Source: Thermoactinomyces sp. DSM 45891 (lineage in GTDB: Bacteria; Bacillota; Bacilli; Thermoactinomycetales; Thermoactinomycetaceae). From it: 64,000 nucleotides of DNA. The translations under genes were made by a program, and so were the position numbers. How positions within the stretch are numbered: position 1 is the first letter of the stretch; every line of letters begins with the position of its first letter. The notes beneath the pieces are model-generated. The model was not told the origin of the DNA and searched no databases. It saw only the letters and a program-made list of their open reading frames with translations. This document shows, one piece after another, positions 1-8,193 of this stretch. The stretch spans positions 62,001-126,000 of the forward strand of contig NZ_FPJZ01000001.1 in assembly GCF_900119485.1 (NCBI RefSeq), given 5' to 3'.

Positions 1-33
1 TCATATCATCCTGATGGAAAGTAGGTGTACTTT

Positions 34-201
34 TTGAAAATCATACTCATTGCAATTGATACCTTGCGAGCAGACCGTTTAGGATGTTATGGATACCATG
101 ACGACATTAGTCCTAACATCGATGGACTAGCTAAAGATGGGATTTTATTTGAAAACATGATAGCAGAAAATAACGTAACCCAAAGTACGTTATACAGATG
201 A
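34..201 (+). CDS. 5' part of split sulfatase/alkaline-phosphatase-superfamily gene
   Basis: The translated N-terminus has the metal-binding opening of the sulfatase/alkaline phosphatase superfamily, with IAIDTLRADRLGCYGY near residues 7-22 (the Asp pair binds metal). The TTG at 34 has an AGGTG six bases upstream; an in-frame GTG at 25 is an alternative, and an in-frame TAG just before it closes the frame. The reading frame is genuine up to base 187 and then runs into mobile-element DNA, adding only four foreign codons before TGA at 199-201, so the encoded peptide is 55 residues and cannot be active. The last native codons, NVTQS, are repeated at 10624-10638, where the rest of the gene continues in frame. 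Joined, the protein would be about 450 residues. The gene is on the plus strand and any operon partner upstream lies outside the window. Confidence 0.88.
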   Translation: MKIILIAIDTLRADRLGCYGYHDDISPNIDGLAKDGILFENMIAENNVTQSTLYR

Positions 202-206
202 CTGTA
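170..206. other. attL: left junction of the excisable element
   Basis: Bases 170-187 (ataacgtaacccaaagta) are an 18-bp direct repeat of 10622-10639. Bases 186-206 are the exact reverse complement of 10609-10629 at the right junction. The left half of the site is the host gene and the right half is element DNA. This is the expected structure of an attL made by a large serine recombinase. Confidence 0.85.
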
Positions 207-330
207 TGAAAAAAAGTCCGTTGTAATGTGTGAATGGGAGCGTTGGTAATAGCCAGTTTAGAGTATACTTCAAGCGATTTACGACTTGAATGACCAGAAT
301 CTGTATTAGCTGTAATTATGTATAGCATAC

Positions 331-375
331 AAAGAAAGCTAAAACCCTAGAAATATCAAGGTTTTAGCTTTCTTT
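331..375. terminator. Bidirectional hairpin terminator
   Basis: A perfect 16-bp stem (331-346 with 360-375) and a 13-base loop are flanked by A- and T-rich DNA. It lies about 50 bases past the stop of the minus-strand TM2 gene and insulates it from the left end of the element. Confidence 0.8.
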
Positions 376-425
376 GTTATTTTCCAACAATCATTGAAAC
401 AGTACGATATGTATTTTTTCTTTTA

Positions 426-644
426 TTAGATACCGTGAGACTTAGTATAAGCAAGTCGGTAATTATAATTATCGACTTGGCGTCCAAGTGTAAATAAATC
501 ATAAATCCATCCGAAGCCGAACAAGCCAAACGTTAATAGAAATAAAATCCCAGTTCCTACTTTCCCTAAATAAAAGCGATGAAGCCCAATAAATCCTCCT
601 ATAAAAATAAGTAGAATATATGCAATAGCCTTATCTTTTCTCAT
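426..644 (-). CDS. TM2-domain small membrane protein
   Basis: The 72-residue product starts MRKDKAIAYILL and has two hydrophobic helices joined by a short turn, with GGFIGLHRFYLGK in the middle. This GxxGxHrFYLG pattern is the hallmark of the TM2 domain family, small membrane proteins of unknown role that are common in Bacillales and their phages. I place the start at 644 because AAGGAG sits upstream at usable spacing; the ATG at 656 touches that same AAGGAG, and the longer open frame to 776 lacks a good site. It is followed by the strong hairpin at 331-375. Confidence 0.75.
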   Translation of the reverse strand: MRKDKAIAYILLIFIGGFIGLHRFYLGKVGTGILFLLTFGLFGFGWIYDLFTLGRQVDNYNYRLAYTKSHGI

Positions 645-756
645 TCTAGTAGACATCTCCTTGAATATTTTAAAATATATATTCCCTTCTACAAATACTC
701 CAAACATGTAACCAACATATGTCAGTCGGATCTGTTTCAAATTATTATATACGCAC

Positions 757-903
757 TTAGGGGCAAATGGCCCCAAAATCGGTCTTCACTCCTTCTACCC
801 CTACAAAGCCGTCAGATAGGGTCGAATCTTTAAAGCCTAAAGCATCTTTAAAATATTGTTTGAATGATCTCCCACGAAGCATTTGTTCTAGCGTACCTTC
901 CAT
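757..903 (-). CDS. Hypothetical 48-residue protein
   Basis: The frame encodes a 48-residue, moderately charged peptide beginning MEGTLEQMLRGRSF and ending KTDFGAICP. A GGAAG about a dozen bases upstream could serve as ribosome binding site. I do not recognise the family. The frame stays open upstream without another clear start, so this may be the 3' remnant of a longer gene. It lies about 110 bases upstream of the TM2 gene on the same strand. Confidence 0.35.
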   Translation of the reverse strand: MEGTLEQMLRGRSFKQYFKDALGFKDSTLSDGFVGVEGVKTDFGAICP

Positions 904-936
904 TTTGTTGTCACTTCCAATTTCCCTAGATAAACA

Positions 937-968
937 AGCACCAAAGGAAGTTTTATCCCTTTGGTGCT
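937..968. terminator. Hairpin, probable terminator
   Basis: An 11-bp inverted repeat (937-947 with 958-968, agcaccaaagg and its complement) is followed by T-rich DNA on the plus strand. It separates the minus-strand ORF at 757-903 from the plus-strand ORF at 1122. Confidence 0.5.
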
Positions 969-1121
969 TTGGCTTGGTATAAATTTGCTACCAATGAACG
1001 ATATATACTCGTTAAAAACAAGAAAATTAATTTGTTAATTGCCAATAAGCGGAGGAAGTTTTGGGAGTAATGAGTATGATGAACTGAGAAAGATAGCGAC
1101 ATGAAAGGGAGTGAACAAGTT

Positions 1122-1268
1122 ATGAATGGCATATATGAAATGATTGCTAAAATTTCTGAAAACCAAAAAACTATTGCCCAAGGTATGAGAGAAATGGTCA
1201 TTGCTGCTGCTAATACTGGAAGAATGGAACAAGAAGCAAGGAATCTTCTGTTAAAGCAACAAAAATAA
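1122..1268 (+). CDS. Hypothetical 48-residue phage-type protein
   Basis: The ORF encodes MNGIYEMIAKISENQKTIAQ and continues to a lysine/glutamine-rich end; it is predicted to be helical and soluble. AAGGGAGTG lies nine bases upstream of the ATG, which is why I prefer it to the in-frame ATG at 1101. A strong hairpin follows directly at 1279-1341. Such short single-gene units are common in phage-derived elements. A protein of this size could be a recombination directionality factor, but nothing in the sequence shows that. Confidence 0.55.
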   Translation: MNGIYEMIAKISENQKTIAQGMREMVIAAANTGRMEQEARNLLLKQQK

Positions 1269-1278
1269 TGATTTGTTT

Positions 1279-1341
1279 AAAATAGTAGGCGAACCAATTT
1301 CACACTTAGCGTAGTGAAAAATCGGGTTCGCCTACTATTTT
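1279..1341. terminator. Long hairpin terminator
   Basis: A perfect 17-bp stem (1279-1295 with 1325-1341) encloses a smaller cact/agtg hairpin. It begins ten bases after the stop of the ORF at 1122-1268 and ends in tttt on the plus strand. Confidence 0.75.
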
Positions 1342-1417
1342 AATCCTGAGCGCATGAAATCCGCGTTTTTCTGTCAGGATTCCTTTTAGGTTATTTTTGT
1401 TTGTATAACAAACTTGT

Positions 1418-1624
1418 TTATTGTTTACTTATCGTTTTTTGTTGCTTATCTTGTTCATTATTTAACTTCGATTCATTAGACCACTTTAACTGTATAATTA
1501 GTTGCTTAATCTCTTCCAGCCTTTTCTGTCGCTCTTCTTCTGTTATCTTGGGCGCTACTATGTGAATCGTCGTATTCCCTATATGATAGGTTGCATCTGG
1601 ACAAAAATCCTCTTCCAATGTCAT
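1418..1624 (-). CDS. Small phage-type protein of unknown function
   Basis: The 68-residue product opens MTLEEDFCPDATYHIGNTTI and then has a charged helix (EEERQKRLEEIKQLI). This layout, a short beta-like N-terminus followed by EEExxxRLxEIK, is familiar from small uncharacterised proteins of Bacillales phages and integrative elements, but I cannot name a function. AGAGG precedes the ATG closely. A GTG immediately upstream is in frame and is an alternative start. Confidence 0.55.
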   Translation of the reverse strand: MTLEEDFCPDATYHIGNTTIHIVAPKITEEERQKRLEEIKQLIIQLKWSNESKLNNEQDKQQKTISKQ

Positions 1625-1749
1625 CACCTCTGTTCAAGGTATGCAGGAGCTGAGGATTTTTGACATGTATTTATTCTTTTAATATTTGTAAGAATGCAAT
1701 ATACAAATAGATAACCATCAACTTTTTCAGGTTAATAGCAAACACATAC

Positions 1750-1802
1750 AAACCCCCTGTGATAGCAGATCTCATCGGAGATAGCTAATCGCAAGGGGGT
1801 TT
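1750..1802. terminator. Hairpin terminator next to the IS remnant
   Basis: A nine-base-pair GC-rich stem (1750-1758 with 1794-1802, aaaccccct) closes a loop that itself can pair partly. It stands just past the truncated transposase reading frame. Confidence 0.6.
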
Positions 1803-1806
1803 CACA

Positions 1807-2517
1807 TTAACTTTTGAGAGTGCTTTTTTCACTTTTTTCTTCAAAGGGGCATCCTGATGCACTCATGCTTTGTATAATCCCGTTCTTCGAACAGAATTCA
1901 GTAAAGGATTTCGAAGTGAACTGAACACCTTGATCACTATGCAAAACCAATCCTTTTTTAGGTGAACATTTGTGGAGGGCCATTTGGAGTGTCTCAATGG
2001 CTAGATCAGCAGTTATGTATGAAGCTGTTCTCGTAGCAACAATCCTGCGGTTGTTCAGGTCCAAAATAGAACAATTGTAATGAAGTTGCCCACTAGCCAA
2101 ATGAAGGTATGTGAAATCGATACACCATCGTTGATTGGGGTATTCAGCAGTGAATTCTCTAGCTAAAACGTTAGGAAACACCCTGTGTTTCTTACCCTTT
2201 ACATAAGGTGGTTTCCGTTTGAACACAATGGATCGCAAACCTAGTTCTTTCATATACTTATAGACTGTTACTTGGCTACATAAATGCCCTTCGTGAGTTA
2301 GCCTTCTCTGGATCATCCGGTAACCCATCTTCCCACCATAACGATGGTAGATTTCCTTAATACAGGTAAGAATCACTTCCTTCTGTTTGAGATAGTTTGA
2401 TTTTCGTTGCTTGCGATAATTGTAATATGCATGAGGGGAGAGTTGAAATCGTCTTAGTAGCCATCTAACGCCAAATTCTTTGGCGTATTGATCAATAAAT
2501 TGATAAACTATTTTTCG
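1807..2517 (-). pseudogene. IS3-family transposase OrfB, C-terminally truncated
   Basis: The integrase core of IS3-family OrfB is clear: an HTH_21-like region (YHRYGGKMGYRMI), the first catalytic Asp in WCIDFTYL and the second in LHSDQGVQFTS. The third acidic residue, normally in a DNA-ESFF-type segment after SMSASGCP, is replaced by an unrelated tail that stops at 1807. The frame continues upstream of the first Met to about 2514 (RKIVYQFIDQYAKEFGVRWL), overlapping the orfA stop, which fits the -1 programmed frameshift on a run of A residues seen in this family. Without the third carboxylate the enzyme would be inactive. Confidence 0.8.
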
Positions 2518-2804
2518 GTTTCCTTCGCAAAGAATGCTGCTGCCTTTTTTAAAAAGCGGTTTTCCTTTTCAAGTTCTTCATTTTGCTTTCTTAATTGAGC
2601 AAGTTGGTCAAATACATCCTCTTGGTTTGATTGATCCATTCGATTGGTTTGTTTGCATTCTTCGCGGTATTTCTTGACCCAGCTGTTAAGACTTCCTGCT
2701 CCCAGTCCGTATTCCTTTGTCAGGCTGTTTACACTTCTTCCCTCTTCGAGGTGCATACGCACTAGCTTCTCTTTAAAAATGAGATCATAATTCTTTCTTT
2801 TCAC
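2508..2804 (-). CDS. IS3-family transposase OrfA
   Basis: The 98-residue protein has an N-terminal helix-turn-helix (FKEKLVRMHLEEGRSVNSL) followed by a leucine-zipper-like coiled coil ending LEKENRFLKKAAAFFAKE. Both are diagnostic of IS3-group OrfA, which binds the IS ends and is joined to OrfB by frameshifting. The gene itself is intact, but its partner is truncated. Confidence 0.85.
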   Translation of the reverse strand: MKRKNYDLIFKEKLVRMHLEEGRSVNSLTKEYGLGAGSLNSWVKKYREECKQTNRMDQSNQEDVFDQLAQLRKQNEELEKENRFLKKAAAFFAKETEK

Positions 2805-2918
2805 TTTGCAACACCACTTTCTATTGTCTTTATTATATCTCGTCTAATTCTTTGTGGTGTTACAATTTCACTATATCAGGTCAATTTCTTACATATACTT
2901 GATTGAATTGCCAAATGC

Positions 2919-3674
2919 TCATTTCTTAAATTCCATCTTATCCAATTTTAAATTATTTACATCCATTGTCTGAATATCACCATGTAAACCATATCTTTGC
3001 ATACGGTAATCATCCGCATCTTTTTTATCCGATCTTGACTTAAGACTGCCATCATATACAAATACCGTTAATCCAACTTCATTAAAATTCATCTTCTTTA
3101 GTTCCTGTATGAATTTGGAGATAGATACCTCTACTTGTCCAACTTGTTGATAGACCTCCAAAGTCAATCTCAGCCGAAAATCCTTATCGCCCTTTTTTAA
3201 TACCTCCCATACAGAAGGAATCTCGCTGGTATATTTTCTCTTTATCTTATCTCGATATCCATATGAAAAACCATCTCTCATCTGCCTTAGATCAAATGTA
3301 TGTTGGGCTATTTTTTGGATATGAGGCTCTAATTCTGTAGTAAATAATTGATTTACATAAGAATCATCGAATCCATCTCCATCAGGTGAGTTAACTCCAA
3401 CTCCTACATAGACTGGCGTATCTTTCCCATCCTTAATAGTTCCATGAATACTGTAATCTCCTACAACACGACCTTTTGTAATATCTTTAATCACAAGTTC
3501 TTTGTTATATGTTTTCTTGATATATTGAACTGCCGAATCCTTAACTCGTTGTTCCTCTTCAGATGTCATATTAGATGATTCCTTAGAAATATGACTACAT
3601 CCACTAAACAATAGCATCCCCAAGATCATTATGGCATATAGCCAAATTCCTCTTTTTTTCCATCTGTCCGCCAT
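2919..3674 (-). CDS. Lipoprotein, possible partner/immunity of the adjacent lipase
   Basis: The 251-residue product begins with a positively charged segment, a hydrophobic helix and a lipobox LLFSGCSH (Cys about residue 26), so it should be a membrane-anchored lipoprotein facing outward. The rest is a mixed alpha/beta domain with no motif I can assign. It lies 20 bases downstream of the secreted lipase on the same strand, so the two are probably co-transcribed. Lipases delivered to rival cells often have a lipoprotein immunity partner, as in the staphylococcal TslA/TilA pair. That comparison is by gene layout only and I have no sequence-based proof of immunity function. Confidence 0.65.
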   Translation of the reverse strand: MADRWKKRGIWLYAIMILGMLLFSGCSHISKESSNMTSEEEQRVKDSAVQYIKKTYNKELVIKDITKGRVVGDYSIHGTIKDGKDTPVYVGVGVNSPDGDGFDDSYVNQLFTTELEPHIQKIAQHTFDLRQMRDGFSYGYRDKIKRKYTSEIPSVWEVLKKGDKDFRLRLTLEVYQQVGQVEVSISKFIQELKKMNFNEVGLTVFVYDGSLKSRSDKKDADDYRMQRYGLHGDIQTMDVNNLKLDKMEFKK

Positions 3675-3694
3675 GATCTATGTTCCTCCATATC

Positions 3695-4969
3695 TCATTT
3701 TCGTGGTGCAATGTTCCCTTTGTTCTTATCATAAATGGAATTGATTGGATTAGATGTAGATTTTCCATCCACTTCACCGGTAAAGTTAGACATCACATGA
3801 GTCGCTAATGGTCCTGTAGTAACACTTGACTTTACTCCATCTACAATAATATTATCCAACCTTTTTATGGGGGTTACCGTTCCTTTCTCTACTACATATG
3901 TTTCACCTGGTCTATATCCTACAGCGCCAACCAGGTCTCGATTGGAGTTATAATTTCGAATCAAACCATCATAGTTACCCGCTAATTCGTTATATGATTG
4001 TCTACGATTCCGATAATCACTCATATTAATGGCATAGGTTCCCGCTCCACCTGCATAACCTGTAGCCAATGAAGCATTGATATTAGGATAGAGGTTTTTG
4101 CCAGGCGCATTAAAGGCAACCGTTGGAACTCTATATGTCATTCCTACTTCGTTTGCTATGTAACCACCTAAAGAATGACCTGTCGCAACCAATTGATATC
4201 CCTTATATTTCTCAGCTACTTGATCAAAAAAATTCTTAGCTGCTCCTGACTGTGGCACATAAGAATCAAGACCTATTGCAAGGATAGCATCAGAAACATA
4301 ATCTCCTCCTTCTTCGGTTCCCCGAAAGGCAACAATCACTTCTTTTGTATTTTCATTCACAAAAGTAATTGCTTGTAGTCCATTTAATGAATTAACTTTC
4401 TCCGTACCTAGTTCCCAGCCCTCTCCTAACCTTCTTTCCAGTTCGGCTTTCATAATATTATCTTGATATACTAAGTCTGCCGCATGTGCTAATTGCTGAT
4501 CGGTTGCTTTAACATCACTCAGCTTTCCATAGGGATTATTGTGGTCTATGCCTGTTAGATATTCTCCAAGACGTTGAAACATATCAGTAAACGCATTCTT
4601 TTCCCCTTTAAATATACCCCAAGTCAGCAAAACACCAAGCCCCATCACCACGAAGCCAATAAACTCCATGACAATACTAGCAATGAAAGCAAACAAATCA
4701 CATATTTCTTGCCAAATTCCAGCAGCTAGATCCTTAGCTCCCTCCCAAATAAAATCCCACGTATCCGAGAGCCAATCACCTGCCTTCTCCAAGAATCCTT
4801 TCTCTTTTGTTGTAGATGTACCTGCTAAATCATCCTTAAACTCTCCATTAATCGGTGTTTGATCGATAAAATTCCCTTCTGCATGTACCATTCCATTGCC
4901 AACGAATCCGACCACTAGTAAAGCAATCATCATAATGAATACAAATTTAATAGCTTTGTTGTCTCGCAT
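3695..4969 (-). CDS. Secreted class-3-type lipase/phospholipase
   Basis: The 424-residue protein has a signal peptide (cleavage near VHA-EG, residue 30), a Trp/Asp-rich stretch, a long hydrophobic segment at about 90-120 and then an alpha/beta-hydrolase domain. VIVAFRGTEE (211-220) and the nucleophile elbow GHSLGGY (Ser266) are typical of the Lipase_3 fold. Asp345 (NRDLVG) and His391 (ATHVMSNF) are likely triad partners. The hydrophobic segment before the catalytic domain suggests membrane association or insertion. It sits upstream of a lipoprotein gene in the same direction, inside the excisable element, so it is cargo and not host core. The substrate is unknown. Confidence 0.78.
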   Translation of the reverse strand: MRDNKAIKFVFIMMIALLVVGFVGNGMVHAEGNFIDQTPINGEFKDDLAGTSTTKEKGFLEKAGDWLSDTWDFIWEGAKDLAAGIWQEICDLFAFIASIVMEFIGFVVMGLGVLLTWGIFKGEKNAFTDMFQRLGEYLTGIDHNNPYGKLSDVKATDQQLAHAADLVYQDNIMKAELERRLGEGWELGTEKVNSLNGLQAITFVNENTKEVIVAFRGTEEGGDYVSDAILAIGLDSYVPQSGAAKNFFDQVAEKYKGYQLVATGHSLGGYIANEVGMTYRVPTVAFNAPGKNLYPNINASLATGYAGGAGTYAINMSDYRNRRQSYNELAGNYDGLIRNYNSNRDLVGAVGYRPGETYVVEKGTVTPIKRLDNIIVDGVKSSVTTGPLATHVMSNFTGEVDGKSTSNPINSIYDKNKGNIAPRK

Positions 4970-5101
4970 AGATGTTATCTTCTCCCTTCCAATCCAGCGA
5001 AAAGAAAAAGGACAGGATGGATACCTGCCCTCATCGGTTTACATGCTATGATAAGAAGCCTATTCTAATATTGTATAACAAAACTACACTTTTTTCATTA
5101 T

Positions 5102-5341
5102 TTAATCATATAAGGAATATGTCCCACTACCTCCATAGAAGATAAGTGCTTTTTCCTCCATTCTATAAAAGGTGGATTTCTCTATATTCATTTCTAACTC
5201 TATCTTCCTTCGATCTAAGCCATCTACATAAAGCCTCTGTACAAGCTCTCTTTGCTCATGGCTCATAACCGACAAAACATTGTCTATACGATCTATACGG
5301 AGCTTTAGACTGGCTCTCTCGGCCTCTAACTTTCGGAGGAG
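5102..5341 (-). pseudogene. Remnant of an ArpU/RinA-like phage regulator
   Basis: An 80-codon open frame without a usable N-terminal start encodes a coiled segment (RKLEAERASLKLRIDRIDNV), then SHEQRELVQRLYVDGLDRRK and NIEKSTFYRMEEKAL, a sigma-like helix-turn-helix pattern typical of late-gene regulators in Gram-positive phages. The frame begins exactly after the stop codon of the broken methylase, so a deletion probably removed its first part. Its end (EKALIFYGG) resembles the second remnant at 8194-8376. Confidence 0.6.
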
Positions 5342-5747
5342 TTACGGCTTTAGTAAATACTCTAATAGGTTAACGGGCTTTTCTGCTGGATGAATCCTTT
5401 TTTGCGAACTAACAATTTGATGTTCTAATATATCCGATCCACACCAAACAAGACAGCTTCTGCCATTTGATAAACATGGGAGGATAGAATGCCGTATAGC
5501 TATCCGCATTACAAAAAACTAATATATGCTCACTTGGTTTTAGTACTCTATTTAGTTCGTCCGTTACACTATCCCACCAATGAGTCAACATGGTTACATC
5601 AGACTATTTGCGCTTCCATTTATCACTTGTGGTAATAAAATGATTTACTAATACTGAATAAGGCGGATCGGTTAAAGCTGTGTCTACTGAATTGTCGGGG
5701 AGTGTTTTTAACACGTCTAAGCAATCCCCGTGAATGATCTTATTCAT
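5342..5747 (-). pseudogene. Broken phage DNA adenine/cytosine-N4 methylase
   Basis: The start (MNKIIHGDCLDVLKTLPDNS), the catalytic motif DPPYS and the C-terminal HPAEKPVNLLEYL are standard motifs of small phage-type DNA methyltransferases. An in-frame TAG follows KWKRK shortly after the DPPY motif. The frame then continues to SCLVW and is broken again by a shift before EHQIVSSQKRIHPAEKP. The gene is about 135 codons in total, shorter than a full enzyme, so segments have been lost too. Its ATG overlaps the stop of the upstream terminase-like gene (ATGA). Confidence 0.78.
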
Positions 5748-6192
5748 GCCTCGTCCTCCTTCTGTTCAAATGCTTCCTTCACTTCACTTTTCAATGCTTC
5801 TAAGTAAATTTGTACATTAAGAGCTTCCGGTGCTTTGTTCTTCTGATCAAGCTCTCGTCGTTTCAAGTCTATTTCTTGACCCTTGTACTCAAGCTCTTTC
5901 TCTCGGTGAATTTTGTCCCAGAGAGTACCCGCTACTATTGCGCTAGTCTTCTGGATCAACCCAGGATCTTGAAGGCGGTCAATAAAAGCATGAATGACAA
6001 CCCATGCTTTTGCTATGTGTTCTCTCTTTTTTTGTATCCGTAGTCCTTCGAATTCGTCTGATGAATCCTTGACAAGCTTATGCACCGTACTTGTGGAAAC
6101 ACTAAACTTTCTAGCTGTATCAGTTATCTGCATGGTGAGCGAGAATCCCTTCTCTTGTCTCTTATTGATAACTTCTTTCCTCTACGTGCCAC
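5744..6192 (-). pseudogene. Terminase-small-subunit-like protein with disrupted N-terminus
   Basis: The main frame (5744-6133) encodes a helix-turn-helix (FSVSTSTVHKLVKDSSDEF), a central helical part and a charged coiled C-terminus (KRRELDQKNKAPEALNVQIY), resembling small terminase subunits of Bacillales prophages, which recognise packaging sites. A GTG at 6192 begins a peptide V(M)ARRGKK in another frame, which matches the usual MARRGKK-type start. Reading RGKK-EVINKRQEKGFSL needs a one-base shift near 6170. The gene is therefore probably frameshifted, and only the Met at 6133 could now start a shortened product. No large terminase is present in the element. Confidence 0.55.
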
Positions 6193-6411
6193 ATGTTCAC
6201 CACCTCAACAATAAGAAAAGCCCCACCCTATAAAAATAGAATGGGACTAGCTTGTCATGTCCCTTGCTCTAACAAGAGCCGTGTCTTTGCTTTGACCTTC
6301 TCATACTATCATCTTAACACGGTAAACTTGTTCTTTGTTCCCAGTTCCTTCCCAGATTCAACCCAATCTAAAGGGATTTCTTTTTCTCTCAGGCCTTGCG
6401 ACACTAGTGCA
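6193..6411. other. Gap between the terminase-like remnant and the collagen-like gene
   Basis: The only coding-like signal is a 31-codon minus-strand stretch ending at 6309 (SQGLREKEIPLDWVESGKEL then a short tail), which looks like the 3' scrap of a phage gene. A weak hairpin (ccccaccctat/atagaatggg, near 6221-6245) is present. I see no convincing gene or RNA. Confidence 0.35.
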
Positions 6412-7860
6412 CTAGCCAATTTTCATTATTCGTAACGTAGCCGATGGAACACTTGGAGCTGGTACAACTAGACTAAAAGTTCCTGGCCCCGCCGACAAAG
6501 TCGAATTTGCTAATGAAAGTACGGTAGCTGGCACACTGATGATAGCTCCTGCAGATAGTTGGAATATTTCTGTTGTGGAAAGAGATGGGACTGACATCCT
6601 GTTAAATCCAAATAAATTGCCGGCTTCACGCAATCCCAACTGAGGTACTTGCGTAGTAGTCCCAGTGATACCTAGTATGTTTACAGTGTACTCGACAAAA
6701 TAAGTTCCGGCGGTTAGACTTATTTGACCTGTAGCTGTTGCATATGATATATCTGATCCAATACTTGCATATGGTGGTGCATCAAACAATACAGGATTAG
6801 TACCGCCTCCTACTAATGTCTGTCCTGTCATTCGGGCCAAAAACAGGGCTGAGTTCAAAAAACTTCCCGTATCGCCTCGGGGACCTGTATTCCCTTGAGG
6901 CCCGGTTCCCCCCTGAGGGCCGGTTGCCCCTTGAGGTCCCGTATCTCCTTGTGATCCTGTAAGTCCTTGAGGCCCAGTATCTCCTTGTGGTCCTGTAAGT
7001 CCTTGAGGCCCAGTGTCTCCTTGTGGTCCCGTAGGGCCGTCCGCACCATCCGCGCCCGTCGGCCCTTGAGGTCCTGTAGCGCCGTTCGCACCATCCGCGC
7101 CCGTCGGCCCTTGAGGTCCCGTAGCGCCCGTAGCCCCGTTATCCCCTGTTGGAACCTCCAGTTTCACGATGGCAGAACCAGGCGTTACCGTGATTTCTAA
7201 CGTATCAGATAGAAAGTTGAGTGTATCTCCAAAGCTGAGAGGAACCGTACCGTCCGCGCCTGAGTTTCCTTGAACTAAAAATAAGAAATCACCTGTAACA
7301 AAAGTTCCCGTCGGTCCTTGAGGCCCTGTCGGCCCTTGAGGTCCCGTTGCACCCTGAGGCCCGGTAGCCCCTTGAGGCCCAGTAGCGCCTTGGGGTCCAG
7401 TGTTTCCCTGGGGACCCGAAGCCCCTATGCCCCCTGTAGCTCCAACCGCCCCTGTGGGTCCTGCTGGTCCTTGAGGCCCGGTAGCCCCTGCTGGTCCGGG
7501 AGGTCCTCCAGATGGACCTGTTGGCCCAGTGGCGCCTGCCGACCCGGTGGGTCCCCTTGTAACGTCTGTGTTTAACACATTTTCTAACTTCTCATTTAGA
7601 ATCCATTCTTTCTTCCCGATTACATTAATCGTGTCGCGAACACTATTATTGATCGTAAGTAAATCGCTGATGGAAGGTTGAAAGACTGCTGAGACCCCAG
7701 GGAGAGTTCCGAGAACGTATTGGAGTTTTTCTCCCTCGGCATTAATAATATGACTAAGTCCTAGCTCTTCTAAGGCAATCGATGATAATAGAAGATTCAC
7801 TGCATCTTCTCTCGTAATGCTTATATTCGGTGAAATATTAGGTATATTTGCTTGAGACAT
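6412..7860 (-). CDS. Collagen-like (Gly-X-Thr/Gln) spore-surface-type protein
   Basis: The 482-residue protein has four parts. Residues 1-102 form an N-domain containing SIALEELGLSHIINAEGEKL, a sequence that recurs at the start of Bacillales collagen-like proteins. Residues 103-185 and 242-332 are two collagen blocks rich in GPTG, GATGPQG and GDTGPQG triplets. They are separated by a non-collagen beta-like insert (186-241). Residues 333-482 form a C-terminal beta domain of the C1q/TNF-like kind seen in BclA-type exosporium filaments. AAAGGAGTG lies six bases before the ATG, and there is no signal peptide, as expected for a mother-cell-made spore surface protein. It is carried inside the excisable element. 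Spore location is inference from the family. Confidence 0.82.
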   Translation of the reverse strand: MSQANIPNISPNISITREDAVNLLLSSIALEELGLSHIINAEGEKLQYVLGTLPGVSAVFQPSISDLLTINNSVRDTINVIGKKEWILNEKLENVLNTDVTRGPTGSAGATGPTGPSGGPPGPAGATGPQGPAGPTGAVGATGGIGASGPQGNTGPQGATGPQGATGPQGATGPQGPTGPQGPTGTFVTGDFLFLVQGNSGADGTVPLSFGDTLNFLSDTLEITVTPGSAIVKLEVPTGDNGATGATGPQGPTGADGANGATGPQGPTGADGADGPTGPQGDTGPQGLTGPQGDTGPQGLTGSQGDTGPQGATGPQGGTGPQGNTGPRGDTGSFLNSALFLARMTGQTLVGGGTNPVLFDAPPYASIGSDISYATATGQISLTAGTYFVEYTVNILGITGTTTQVPQLGLREAGNLFGFNRMSVPSLSTTEIFQLSAGAIISVPATVLSLANSTLSAGPGTFSLVVPAPSVPSATLRIMKIG

Positions 7861-7877
7861 ATTTTCACTCCTTTATA

Positions 7878-7904
7878 TAATATATAAATGTCTTTATCAC
7901 AAGT
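7878..7904 (-). promoter_or_regulatory. Candidate sigma-K-type promoter of the collagen-like gene
   Basis: On the minus strand an AC at 7904-7903 is followed after 16 bases by tATAtatTA (7886-7878), one mismatch from the sigma-K -10 pattern CATAnnnTA at an acceptable spacing. The area is very AT-rich, so chance matches are likely. Confidence 0.25.
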
Positions 7905-8012
7905 ATTCATATTCATAACAATTGAAGCCTATTCACAACCCATTTTCACATATACAGTCCAATAAAACTGATTGCTTTTTGTTCCGTGGCTTCCTGTACT
8001 TAAAAACAAATT

Positions 8013-8055
8013 GAATCCAGTTGTTGAAATATAATCATTTTCAACAACTGGATTC
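8013..8055. terminator. Strong hairpin, probable terminator
   Basis: A perfect 17-bp stem (8013-8029 with 8039-8055, gaatccagttgttgaaa) with a nine-base loop lies between the collagen-like gene and the remnant at 8194. It probably isolates the collagen-like gene from upstream minus-strand transcription. The rest of 7861-8193 contains no gene that I can support. Confidence 0.65.
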
Positions 8056-8193
8056 TTATCAAATATGTTTCGCGACACCATTAATGTAATCGAAAGAAAG
8101 GATGAATACTGAATGAGAAATTAGAAAATGTATTGGATGCCAGACATACCTCCATTGCCCAAAAGCTATGTATAAGAGATATATCTGCTTTTA

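Larger units (their letters stand above)
1807..2804 (-). mobile_element. IS3-family insertion sequence remnant
   Basis: Two consecutive minus-strand frames, orfA and orfB, have the standard IS3-family arrangement with orfB in the -1 frame relative to orfA. The distal end of orfB, including the catalytic Glu region, is missing, and I find no terminal inverted repeat near 1750-1806 that matches the sequence upstream of orfA. The copy is therefore truncated and immobile by itself. It sits within the larger recombinase-bounded element. Confidence 0.8.

Noticed and set aside
1320..1345. ggttcgcc resembling a tRNA T-arm
   Set aside because: It is one arm of the perfect terminator hairpin at 1279-1341; no acceptor, D or anticodon arms are present. 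I found no tRNA or rRNA gene in the window.
2805..2918. Terminal inverted repeat of the IS3 element
   Set aside because: The sequence upstream of orfA has a gtaacaccacaaag stretch, but no complementary copy occurs on the other side, so I could not define the IS ends.
6840..7560. Dense short repeats resembling a CRISPR or tandem repeat array
   Set aside because: The period is nine bases or a multiple and it encodes Gly-X-Y triplets in the minus-strand collagen-like gene; there are no unique spacers.
6855..7575. Overlapping ORFs on both strands in the collagen region
   Set aside because: They are shadows of the repetitive collagen codons, with low-complexity Arg/Pro-rich products and no ribosome binding sites.
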